Assembly (NCBI GenBank): GCA_050301235.1
Contig: JBNKZD010000212.1
Location: 1 to 64,000 of the forward strand
Length of the DNA stretch: 64,000 bases
Direction: 5' to 3'
DNA from: JAFGIN01 sp050301235
Lineage (GTDB): Bacteria > Fibrobacterota > Chitinivibrionia > Chitinivibrionales > Chitinispirillaceae
The notes beneath the pieces were generated by a model, which made no database searches, was not told the DNA's origin, and saw only the letters and a program-made list of their open reading frames with translations. Below, piece after piece: positions 17,519-26,342 of the stretch; position 1 is the stretch's first letter; every line of letters begins with the position of its first letter. The position numbers were made by a program, and so were the translations under genes.

Positions 17519-18651
17519 TTACAGAACATTTTAATACCTATTTTGATAATGCAGCAACAACGTTTCCCAAACCTCCTCAGGTAAACGAATATATCAACCA
17601 TTATCTGTCAAATATTGGCGGTACTTACGGACGAAGTGCCTATGGACGTGTCATCGAGGCATCACAGGGGGTGGAATCTGTTCGTGAACTGCTTGCAGCG
17701 AAACTGGGTACAATAGTTTCCGATCATATCTTTTTCACCCATAATGCAACACATGGAATTAACCTGTTATTACAGGGTTTAACGATTAATAATGGTACCA
17801 TCCTCGTTTCTCCTCTTGAGCATAATGCGACCATGCGTCCATTAACATATCTATCTAAAAAGTGCAACCTGACAATCAAAACCCTCCCCCATTTTTCTGA
17901 TGGTTCGATTGATCCGGATAAAATCTCATCATCTCTTACAAAAGATACTAAGCTCATTGTTCTTAATCATCAGAGCAATATAAACGGGGTCATTCAACCG
18001 GTAAAGGAGATTAAACAACAGGCCGGAGAGATACCCGTACTACTTGACACAGCACAGTCACTGGGACACGTTCGGTGCAGCCTCGATGACTGGAATATAG
18101 ACATGGCAGCCTGTACCGGTCACAAGGGGCTTTTTGGTCCAACAGGCACCGGAGCACTTTTTATACGCAATCCGGAAGCTGTCGCGCCACTGATTTATGG
18201 TGGAACCGGAAGTCGTTCGGAAAGCCTGGAGATGCCCCCATTTGCACCTGATCGCTTTGAAGCCGGCACTCCAAACGTTTGCGGTATTTTTGGACTTCTT
18301 GGTGCACTGGAACATCCACCAATTCCAAAACATACCCGGCAGGATTTCCTTTTACTGATCCAAACTATAAAGAAAATTCCAGAAATAACCGTTTATTGCT
18401 CAAATGATCTATCAATGCAGGGAGAACTGTTTTCGATTACTCACTCCACTATACCCTGCTCTGATCTGTCATCAGAACTGTATCATACCTGGCACATTGA
18501 AACCCGCTCAGGCCTTCACTGCGCCCCCTTTGCACATCAGACCCTGGGCACATTTCCAAAAGGTACAACCCGTATCGCCCCTTCACCATATCATACCACC
18601 AGAGATTTTGACTATCTGATAGAATCAATCAAGAATGTGGTGAAAAGATGA
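17515..18651 (+). CDS. Cysteine-desulfurase-like class V aminotransferase
   Basis: A 378-residue PLP enzyme of fold type I. It opens with YFDNAATTFPKP, typical of NifS/SufS-like desulfurases. The PLP lysine lies in CTGHKGLFGPTGTG (near residue 203) and a cysteine in the catalytic-loop position in SGLHCAPFAH (near residue 334). Such enzymes release sulfur (or selenium) from cysteine as a protein-bound persulfide. I associate this subfamily with a neighbouring DUF3343 gene, as found here. It overlaps the activator gene upstream and the DUF3343 gene downstream by ATGA, so all three form one translationally coupled operon. No iron-sulfur scaffold gene is nearby, which favours persulfide delivery to the rhodanese/TusA protein over cluster assembly. 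Confidence 0.88.
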   Translation: MITEHFNTYFDNAATTFPKPPQVNEYINHYLSNIGGTYGRSAYGRVIEASQGVESVRELLAAKLGTIVSDHIFFTHNATHGINLLLQGLTINNGTILVSPLEHNATMRPLTYLSKKCNLTIKTLPHFSDGSIDPDKISSSLTKDTKLIVLNHQSNINGVIQPVKEIKQQAGEIPVLLDTAQSLGHVRCSLDDWNIDMAACTGHKGLFGPTGTGALFIRNPEAVAPLIYGGTGSRSESLEMPPFAPDRFEAGTPNVCGIFGLLGALEHPPIPKHTRQDFLLLIQTIKKIPEITVYCSNDLSMQGELFSITHSTIPCSDLSSELYHTWHIETRSGLHCAPFAHQTLGTFPKGTTRIAPSPYHTTRDFDYLIESIKNVVKR

Positions 18652-18869
18652 TAACTGTGATTGCTCTTTTTGAAACGACTCGTGCAGTACTGAAATGTGA
18701 GCGCTTATGCAAGGTAGCATCAATTCAATGTAAAGTTATTCCTGTCCCGCGGGACTTGTCGGCGGGGTGTGGAATGGCTATCGTGCTCAGCGAGGTTGAT
18801 GCTGAGAGAGTGGAGAATATGCTACGGGATGAAGCGATTGAGGTCAGATTGATTCGAAGAGACTGTTGA
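18648..18869 (+). CDS. DUF3343 small protein, putative sulfur/selenium carrier
   Basis: A 73-residue protein matching the DUF3343 pattern: an N-terminal ALFETT.AVLKCER strand-helix, then VIPVPRDLSAGCGMAI, and a C-terminal cysteine (RRDC). The internal GCG and terminal cysteine are the kind of sites that could carry a persulfide or selenosulfide. Its start overlaps the desulfurase stop by 4 bp, so it is likely the direct acceptor or partner of that enzyme. The function is inferred from context and family association only. Confidence 0.85.
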   Translation: MITVIALFETTRAVLKCERLCKVASIQCKVIPVPRDLSAGCGMAIVLSEVDAERVENMLRDEAIEVRLIRRDC

Positions 18870-18955
18870 TTTTTCTATTGAGGGCGAGATGAATTTGCTG
18901 ATGCAATCTATAACTGATACTGAAATTGTTTTGATTGATACTCCAGATTGATTAT

Positions 18956-21900
18956 CTAATTCTGAACATGTACCGCTACGGACCTGGTCAGAGGTGTGAT
19001 TAAAAAACCTGTCGGGTTTGTAATTGTCACAGTAACCATCTCGCCATCGGTTATAGTTATGCCAGAAATTGTTAATACTCGCTGTGTCCCGGTTCCAGAC
19101 ATTGTGAAACTGGTTACACCCTCTACACTTATATCGCCATCTGCTAGAGTTGTGGGATCTACATCAAATGTAAGTGTCAGCTCTGTGGTAGTCATCGTCC
19201 CGGATTCACCGTTCGCTGCCAAGTTTTGGAAACTGACAGGTGTCGTCGTGGGGGCTATATATACCACAGCTGTCCGAGTTGAAGGCGTAATCGCATACCC
19301 GGTTGGATTTGAAATCGCGACAGTTACATTTTCACCATTAGCAACTTTAATATCAGATATTGCTAACGTCCTTGTCAAACCAATCCCTGTCAATGCCCCT
19401 TTGGTTGCCCCGTTTACCGATATATTACTAGTATCCAGAGTGGTGGGATCAATGTCAAATGTGAGTGTCAGTGCTGTTGTCGTTACAGAGTTCGAAACAC
19501 CATCTACTTGTATTAATCCATCAAAAGAAACCGGAACTGAAGCTCTGTTCACAGTCACCACGTAGTTTTTTGTCGTAGTCCCATTCTGTGCTGTTACAGT
19601 CAATGTAATGGTATTAGCACCATAATTGAGAGTTTGGGGAACACCACTATTGTTGCTGATCGTAGCATTCGGATCTGCCGGCGTACCCGTCAATGTAATT
19701 GAAGAAACTGCGCTGCCGACATTTACCGCATACGAAGTTGTTGCCTGTGCAAATGCTGGAGTTAACGTACCGGTAGTAACAGTAAGTGCAGAAAGGTTCG
19801 CATTATTTCCTGCTGCTGCCACAATCACTGTTACTACATAATCCTGTGTGCTGCCATCTTCCGCAGTAACAGTATATGTAACAGGATTTTCAAAATTACG
19901 TGCAACTTCACTTAAAGGGCTTATGCTCGCTCCAGTATGAGTAATTGTCGGAGATAGACTTGTTACACCGGTTCCATAGGGCACATTTACTGTTACTGTA
20001 TGTGTTATCTCGTTGATCGATCCGGTTGCTGCAGGTGTAGTGAAATTAAATGCAGTAATCGCCTTCGCGGGATTTGCTGAAACGTTAACAGTAACAGTGT
20101 ACACTTCTGTTGATGCATCTGCTCCCGTAATCGTATATGTTACATCATTTGTAAAATCTACAAGTACACCACTTGCAGGACTGATACTTACACCATTATG
20201 TGTGATCGTCGGAGTAAGCTGTGTTACATCAGTGCTGAAGGGTACATTAACCGTTATCGTTTTTTCAATATGATCTATCTCACCTACTGCAGAAGGACTA
20301 CTAAAACTGAATGCGGAAATTGCCAAAGCATCCATTTTATTCCAGCGTACATACAAATTAATATCAGATGAACCAACTATCAGTGTATCACCAGAATTGT
20401 ACACTTTGCCACTGCCAGCAACTCTTGTCCAACCAGCGAATACCGAATCAGTTTTTGTCAAAGAACCAGTATTTCCGGCAACACGAAAGGAATCTCCTGA
20501 CAAGTATGTTTTCGAATTCACAGGAACAGTACCAGTTCCACCATTTTTATCATATGTTACCGTGTATGTCGAAACAACCGACCATTGAGCATACAAAGTT
20601 GTAGTTGCATTAATAGTAACATTCGCCCCGACAGCATATGCAGTCCCGCTACCATTTGCAACCGTATTCCACCCTGTAAAACTATACCCTTCACGGGTGA
20701 AAGTATTTGAAGCAGCAGTTATCACTGTGTTAGAATCGTATGTTCCACCTGAAGGGGCGGTTCCTCCATCACTGCCATTACCGTTATACGCCAGTGTATA
20801 GGTTTTTATATTCCATCGGGCATACAGTGTATCATTTCCAGTTACTTTTGAAGAGGCGGTAAACCTTGTTCCACCACTTACCGCTGTATACCATCCTGCA
20901 AATGTGTACCCGGTCCTTGTTGGATTTGTCGGCATTGAAGGTAACAGTGTATCTGGATGGTAAATTGAGATTGTCGATGGACTTGGTCCAGTTGTTGCTC
21001 CTTGCCCATCGAAGGTAATTGTAGCTCTCCACGCAGCGTAAAGAGTTACTGCGGAACTGCCGATAATCAGGGTATCATTCTGTGCATAAAATTTGCCATT
21101 AGCATTATACATGGAGTTCCAGTTAGCGAAGGTGAACCCATCCTTTTTAAGTGTATTCACTCCCAGGACTTTCGCAATCTGCCCTCTCTGATATTTAGTT
21201 GTATCTGTTGGTGACGAACCACTTGTGTTGCTATTACCTGTATAGCTTACATTATAATAGGGGATCCAATTTGCAAATACGGTCATATTGGCTGTTACTT
21301 TTGTATCATTTGCAAAACGAATACCACCACCATTTGTTGATGTAAACCATCCGCCGAACGTACTGCCTGTTTTGACTGGTTCAGCAGGATAATTCTTGAT
21401 AGTGGTATCGGGGTACGTGACTGTTATGGTACCTGGATTAACATGCGTAGTAGCACTCTGATCATCAAAGGTCACTGTATATGAAACCGGTTTCCACACT
21501 GCCCAGAGACTGACATTTGACGTACCCATGGTGAATTGAGAATTAGCAGCATAAAAATTTCCGGTTCCAGTATTATTTGTGTTCCACCCGTTAAAAGTAT
21601 ACCCTGTTTTTGCAAGACCACCTACATTGCTCTTTACCGTAACATCATCACCCTGTTTATAACTGTTAGGATCCGATGGTACATTTCCGCTATTTGCGCC
21701 ATTTGCGTTATAATTGACAGTATAAGTAGGATTACTCGTCCACATTGCATACAGGACCACATCACTAGTTCCCATCTGAAAAGTTGAACCCGCACTGTAC
21801 TGGTTTCCAGTTCCATTAATCTGAGTATTCCAGCCACTGAACGTCATGTCTGTTTTAGTTAGTCCGCCAGTATTTCCCTTTACAACGACTGTTGCAAGTG

Positions 21901-24900
21901 ATGCATATCTGGCTGGATCAACGGGTAAACTACCAGAAGTGTAGTAATTTCCATTATAAGTTACTGTATATGTGGGAATCAGTTGCCAGTCAGCGTAAAG
22001 GACTGAATTAAAAGGCGGCATCACTACCGTAACACCAGCCGCAAAAGATATACCAGTGCCATCATTCTTGGTGTTCCAACCTTTAAAAATATAACCATTG
22101 CGTGATAGATTGCCGCTATTGGTTTTAAGCATAACAGTAACACCAGCTTCATAGGTATTCGCGTCTACCGGAACAGTACCGGAAGTTGCGTTATTGCTAT
22201 TATATGTAATTATATAGGTAGGATTTGCACTCCACTTGGCAAACAGTGTGTCATCAAAGTCATTCTTAACAAATTTCGTATTTTCGGTAAATGTTGTTCC
22301 ATTTCCATCAGGTTGTGTATTCCACCCGACAAAGATACTGCCTTTCTTGAGAAGGTTTCCGGTATTTCCTTTTACCATTACATTCACCCCCGGCAGATAC
22401 AAATTATCATCCTTCGGTTCAGATCCGCTGCTGCTGCCGTTTGCGTTATATACCATCCTGTATAGAGGTTTGCTTGTCCATACAGCATATAATTTTACAC
22501 TGTCCTCTATTGTAATTATATCACGAGGCATAAGAATCGATTCGGGTGTAAAGGATACAGTTCTGCTCCATCCGGCAAATAAATATCCTTGTTTAACCAG
22601 CAATCCGGAGTTGGTGAGAATTGTAGCCTGCATACCTGTTGTATAAACCGTGTTATCAATAGGAGCATTGCCACCACTATTCCCGTTACCATCATAGGTG
22701 ACCGTAAACGTAGTAACGGTGATTCTGGTCCACACTGCGTATAATACGACATTCTGAGATTCCAGTTTAAGTTCTGAATTGGGAGTGTGTTGTGTGCCAG
22801 AACCATCTGCTTTTTCATTCCAGCCAGTGAACGTATACCCTTCACGAGAAAGATTCCCGGTGTTTCCCATTACAACAGCAACATTACCGGCTTCGTATGC
22901 GTTTGGATCAATAGGTACGACACCAGCGGTATTTGAATTGCCATTGTAAGTAATTGTGTAGGTTTTACTAAGTGTCCATTTTGCATACAACGTGATATTT
23001 GCGATGACCGGAAACGAAACTCCCGTTTGATAAGTTGTTCCGGAACCATCAGGTTTAGTGTTCCAACCAGCAAATGAGTATTTACTTTTCGACAGATTTC
23101 CAGTGTTTATTGCTGCAATTGCAAATTCTCCACCTACATAATGGTTATTATCGACTGGTGCAGTACCGGATGTATTACCATTGGCATCATAGCTCACCGT
23201 GTACGTTTGTTCCTTTGTCCAACGCGCGTACAATGTAGTAGTTGAATCAATACTGAATGAACTTCCCGGATACAACTGAGTTCCTTTGCCATCAGGTGAA
23301 GTGTTCCATCCGGCAAAAACATAGGCTGTTCTGGTCAATGCACCGGAATTCGGGAGAACTGGCACTTTATTCCCCTCTTCATAGGCTACAGAATCATAGG
23401 GTACCGTTCCACCAGTATTATCGTTACCATGATATGTTACTTTGTAGGTGATGATCTGTTGCCATACTGCATACATTACAGTATTTCCCAGGATCGTAAG
23501 TGTATCAGTTGGTGCATATTGAGTACCATTACCATCTTTATCAGCACACCAGCCAATAAATCGATACCCAGGTTTAGTCAGACCAGCCTCATTTTCTTTC
23601 AGCACTGCAGAGGAATTCAGTTCATATTCATTTACATCAACAGGTACATCACCCGAAGTATTCCCATTACCATTGTACGTGATACTAAAGGTCTCTTTTT
23701 CTGTCCAACTTGCATAGAGGATGATCAAAGAATCCAAAGCTCCAATTTCCACATACGCTTTATATGACTCCCCATTGCCATCTGCACGGGTATTCCATCC
23801 TACAAATTTAAAACCGGATTTGACAAGCAAACCGTAATTATCCCGGGTAATGATTTTTGATCCGATTTCGTATAGATTTGAATCAACAGGAACGGTACCA
23901 CCAGTATTTCCGTTTCCATCATATTTGATTCTGCATACAGTTTGCTGTGTCCATTTCGCAAAAAGCTGCACATTTTCATTCTGTATTGTTAAACGAGCCC
24001 CGGGGGAATAGTTTTTCCCATATCCATCCGATGCTGTATTCCATCCAACAAATGTATAGTTTTCTTTTTGAAGATTTCCAAGGTTCCCTTTTACAATTAC
24101 CACAGTCCCTGGATCATATAGATTTGGATCACTGGGGGCATCACCCGAGGTTTTCCCATTACCATTATACAGTACGGCGAAGGAAATTATTTTTACCCAT
24201 TTGGCATACAATACAATGTCTTTAGAAATAACAGGTATTTCAGCACCAGCAGAATATATCGTTCCACCACTGTCCGCTTTACTTGACCATCCAGCAAAGC
24301 TGAACCCTGTTTTTACAAGACTACCCAGATTGTCTTTAACTGTACCAATTTGTCCTGCACTATAACTTGTTGCATCAAAAGGAACAGTACCAGAAGTGTT
24401 CCCATTCCCATCATATGTGATGGTAAAAGATTTTCGAAGTTGAACCCGAATCTGAGGCCCTTTTACCGAATCATATGCATTTGATGCAACGCAATAATAC
24501 TCACCTGCATTTTCACTGGTAAAACGCTCAATTTCCAGAACATTCTGTGTCTGCCCGTTGATTACCTCACCATCCTTATACCATGTAAATGTAATTGGCA
24601 TCGCCCCACTCACCCGGACAGAGAGTATTAATGTCTCAAGAGAATCTACCTGGACATTAGGATCTATTACCGAGAAAAAACTTGGTACAAAGCCTTCTGC
24701 AGCTACTGTGAAACTGATCCTTTTTGATATAACAGCAGTACCGCCATTGTATCTGCACTTTATCTGTAAATTGTATGTTCCGTCAGTTAATGGCTTAAGC
24801 AGGAATTCATTACTGTTCTGCCAGGATGACGTATCGCCATCATTGAGCTGTATCTGAAACTGGCATTCCTTCCGGTTACCTTCAAGGACAAGCTTTGCCC

Positions 24901-25090
24901 ATGTTCTATGGATTGTATCTCCGTCACGCAGATTGTCGCTATCAGCCCTTATTGTAAATGATGGAGGAACATAGTTTTTTCCATTCGGGTCCAATGGATT
25001 TGTATTCATGAAAGAACATCCCAGAATTAACAAAAATAATACTTCAATACCCAACTTAATAAAAACCGTAGTAACAATTTTATTTAACAA
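18956..25090 (-). CDS. Giant InlB-B-repeat surface lipoprotein
   Basis: A 2044-residue protein. The signal peptide ends in the lipobox LILGC (Cys about residue 25), so it is probably an outer-membrane lipoprotein. After an N-terminal Ig-like region (about residues 150-215, FTWYKDGEVINGQ...AGEYYCVASNA) come 17 tandem InlB B-type (Listeria-Bacteroides) repeats of ~75 residues; most contain F.GWNT...G and end in LYA.W. Two DUF5018-like repeats follow (AISAFSF and AITAFNF), then a cadherin-like beta-sandwich (NLSALTVTTGTLTPAF) and two C-terminal ~95-residue repeats (TTTALTLTFDIDPTTL and TTTELTLTFDVDPTTL). No catalytic motif is seen; an adhesin or stalk role is likely. Translation appears to start at TTG, with AGGATGG 6 bp upstream. 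It lies 16 bp after the beta-helix gene in the same operon. Confidence 0.85.
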   Translation of the reverse strand: MLNKIVTTVFIKLGIEVLFLLILGCSFMNTNPLDPNGKNYVPPSFTIRADSDNLRDGDTIHRTWAKLVLEGNRKECQFQIQLNDGDTSSWQNSNEFLLKPLTDGTYNLQIKCRYNGGTAVISKRISFTVAAEGFVPSFFSVIDPNVQVDSLETLILSVRVSGAMPITFTWYKDGEVINGQTQNVLEIERFTSENAGEYYCVASNAYDSVKGPQIRVQLRKSFTITYDGNGNTSGTVPFDATSYSAGQIGTVKDNLGSLVKTGFSFAGWSSKADSGGTIYSAGAEIPVISKDIVLYAKWVKIISFAVLYNGNGKTSGDAPSDPNLYDPGTVVIVKGNLGNLQKENYTFVGWNTASDGYGKNYSPGARLTIQNENVQLFAKWTQQTVCRIKYDGNGNTGGTVPVDSNLYEIGSKIITRDNYGLLVKSGFKFVGWNTRADGNGESYKAYVEIGALDSLIILYASWTEKETFSITYNGNGNTSGDVPVDVNEYELNSSAVLKENEAGLTKPGYRFIGWCADKDGNGTQYAPTDTLTILGNTVMYAVWQQIITYKVTYHGNDNTGGTVPYDSVAYEEGNKVPVLPNSGALTRTAYVFAGWNTSPDGKGTQLYPGSSFSIDSTTTLYARWTKEQTYTVSYDANGNTSGTAPVDNNHYVGGEFAIAAINTGNLSKSKYSFAGWNTKPDGSGTTYQTGVSFPVIANITLYAKWTLSKTYTITYNGNSNTAGVVPIDPNAYEAGNVAVVMGNTGNLSREGYTFTGWNEKADGSGTQHTPNSELKLESQNVVLYAVWTRITVTTFTVTYDGNGNSGGNAPIDNTVYTTGMQATILTNSGLLVKQGYLFAGWSRTVSFTPESILMPRDIITIEDSVKLYAVWTSKPLYRMVYNANGSSSGSEPKDDNLYLPGVNVMVKGNTGNLLKKGSIFVGWNTQPDGNGTTFTENTKFVKNDFDDTLFAKWSANPTYIITYNSNNATSGTVPVDANTYEAGVTVMLKTNSGNLSRNGYIFKGWNTKNDGTGISFAAGVTVVMPPFNSVLYADWQLIPTYTVTYNGNYYTSGSLPVDPARYASLATVVVKGNTGGLTKTDMTFSGWNTQINGTGNQYSAGSTFQMGTSDVVLYAMWTSNPTYTVNYNANGANSGNVPSDPNSYKQGDDVTVKSNVGGLAKTGYTFNGWNTNNTGTGNFYAANSQFTMGTSNVSLWAVWKPVSYTVTFDDQSATTHVNPGTITVTYPDTTIKNYPAEPVKTGSTFGGWFTSTNGGGIRFANDTKVTANMTVFANWIPYYNVSYTGNSNTSGSSPTDTTKYQRGQIAKVLGVNTLKKDGFTFANWNSMYNANGKFYAQNDTLIIGSSAVTLYAAWRATITFDGQGATTGPSPSTISIYHPDTLLPSMPTNPTRTGYTFAGWYTAVSGGTRFTASSKVTGNDTLYARWNIKTYTLAYNGNGSDGGTAPSGGTYDSNTVITAASNTFTREGYSFTGWNTVANGSGTAYAVGANVTINATTTLYAQWSVVSTYTVTYDKNGGTGTVPVNSKTYLSGDSFRVAGNTGSLTKTDSVFAGWTRVAGSGKVYNSGDTLIVGSSDINLYVRWNKMDALAISAFSFSSPSAVGEIDHIEKTITVNVPFSTDVTQLTPTITHNGVSISPASGVLVDFTNDVTYTITGADASTEVYTVTVNVSANPAKAITAFNFTTPAATGSINEITHTVTVNVPYGTGVTSLSPTITHTGASISPLSEVARNFENPVTYTVTAEDGSTQDYVVTVIVAAAGNNANLSALTVTTGTLTPAFAQATTSYAVNVGSAVSSITLTGTPADPNATISNNSGVPQTLNYGANTITLTVTAQNGTTTKNYVVTVNRASVPVSFDGLIQVDGVSNSVTTTALTLTFDIDPTTLDTSNISVNGATKGALTGIGLTRTLAISDIKVANGENVTVAISNPTGYAITPSTRTAVVYIAPTTTPVSFQNLAANGESGTMTTTELTLTFDVDPTTLADGDISVEGVTSFTMSGTGTQRVLTISGITITDGEMVTVTITNPTGFLITPLTRSVAVHVQN

Positions 25091-25106
25091 AGCAAACCAT
25101 CCTGTA

Positions 25107-26054
25107 TTAAAATTTTATGCTCACAATCAGGCCCTTGCTCTCACCAACAAAAGGTATCAGTGAAACTAGTTGTTCTCTCTTCTCAACCTTTTTATCCTTT
25201 TTTAAAAAAAATATTGTTCCACCAGTAAAAAGAAGCGTTGGAACAACGCTTACCGCTGCATACAATCCACTGGAGCTTCTCATAGATTTATACAAATCAA
25301 TATCAGCTTTTGTCTCTGATGACAAGTATCGCTTCTGATTTACAATTACCTGAGATACAAAGTATGCAGTAATGCCAAGACAGACCACACCAGCACCCGC
25401 ACATCCATAGGCTCCCATTTTATATTTGGAGACACTTTTTTTCTCTTTTTTGTTTTCTGACTGAGCAGGTTGAGTGTCATGATCGGTGAAACCACCAGAC
25501 AACTGTCCTTTCTGGTTTGTCTGAGGCTCCAGTCGATAGTTATAGGGGATTCCATCCGCAACATTTTTCATTGTTTCAAACACTGTCAGATTTGATTGTC
25601 CGTTACTTTGAAATACACCATCAACGATTATAATATCTTCTTTATACGATTTCAGACCATACACAGAGTATTTAATTGAAAAATTCGATAACTGTATAGC
25701 TCCTGCATTTTTATTGACTATTATGCCATTCCAGTCAAATGGATTTGGGAACTGAGATGATGCCGGGTTATACCGCGTATCATTTTCGGAGGTAAAAACA
25801 ACCGGTTTTTCGGCAGTGCCATTCACTTCAAGAACACCCTCGACAGTAAGGCCAGTGAAGGGTTTAAACAGCAGAACACAACCTGAGGGGATAACCAGTT
25901 TCTGGCCAGCTGGTACAATCAGATTGTCGGTAATCAAATATGGACTATTCTCAGGAACAAGTGTCATGTCCTGAATTTTACCACTGAGTTTAAATTCAGC
26001 CAAAATTAGTCCTGTGGTTGCTAAGATCCACAAAATCACCTGATATATTTTCAT
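25107..26054 (-). CDS. Exported right-handed beta-helix-like protein with two C-terminal membrane helices
   Basis: About 315 residues with a signal peptide (ILWILATTGLILAEF). The N-terminal half has short repeated strands (NLIVPAGQKLVIPSGCVLLF, LEVNGTAEKPVVFTS, WNGIIVNKNAG) typical of a right-handed parallel beta-helix. Two hydrophobic helices follow at about residues 215-235 and 262-285, and the polypeptide ends in a strand-like LIVSIKF. ATG 26054 is preferred because AAGGTGA precedes it; a GTG nine bases upstream overlaps that site. It is the first gene of the unit encoding the giant lipoprotein and may help present or anchor it. Function unknown. Confidence 0.6.
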   Translation of the reverse strand: MKIYQVILWILATTGLILAEFKLSGKIQDMTLVPENSPYLITDNLIVPAGQKLVIPSGCVLLFKPFTGLTVEGVLEVNGTAEKPVVFTSENDTRYNPASSQFPNPFDWNGIIVNKNAGAIQLSNFSIKYSVYGLKSYKEDIIIVDGVFQSNGQSNLTVFETMKNVADGIPYNYRLEPQTNQKGQLSGGFTDHDTQPAQSENKKEKKSVSKYKMGAYGCAGAGVVCLGITAYFVSQVIVNQKRYLSSETKADIDLYKSMRSSSGLYAAVSVVPTLLFTGGTIFFLKKDKKVEKREQLVSLIPFVGESKGLIVSIKF

Positions 26055-26342
26055 AACGTTCACCTTACGACATGATATAGAATAGAAGAGACTATAACAT
26101 CATTCAATGGGATATCTTCAACAATTACAACGGCTTATAGCATGAAAACAAGTTCAAGTCAAGCTAAATAATCTAAAATATATATTTTTTTCCCAAGTAA
26201 AAAAATTTTTATTTACCCATTTTGTTTAAAAACTTTGATTTTTCTCCTTAGTACTGAAATATCACATTATATGAAAACATATCACAGCAGAAAGTATATT
26301 CTACCAAATAGTAGAGAAATTGTACCACCAGGGCTGACATAA

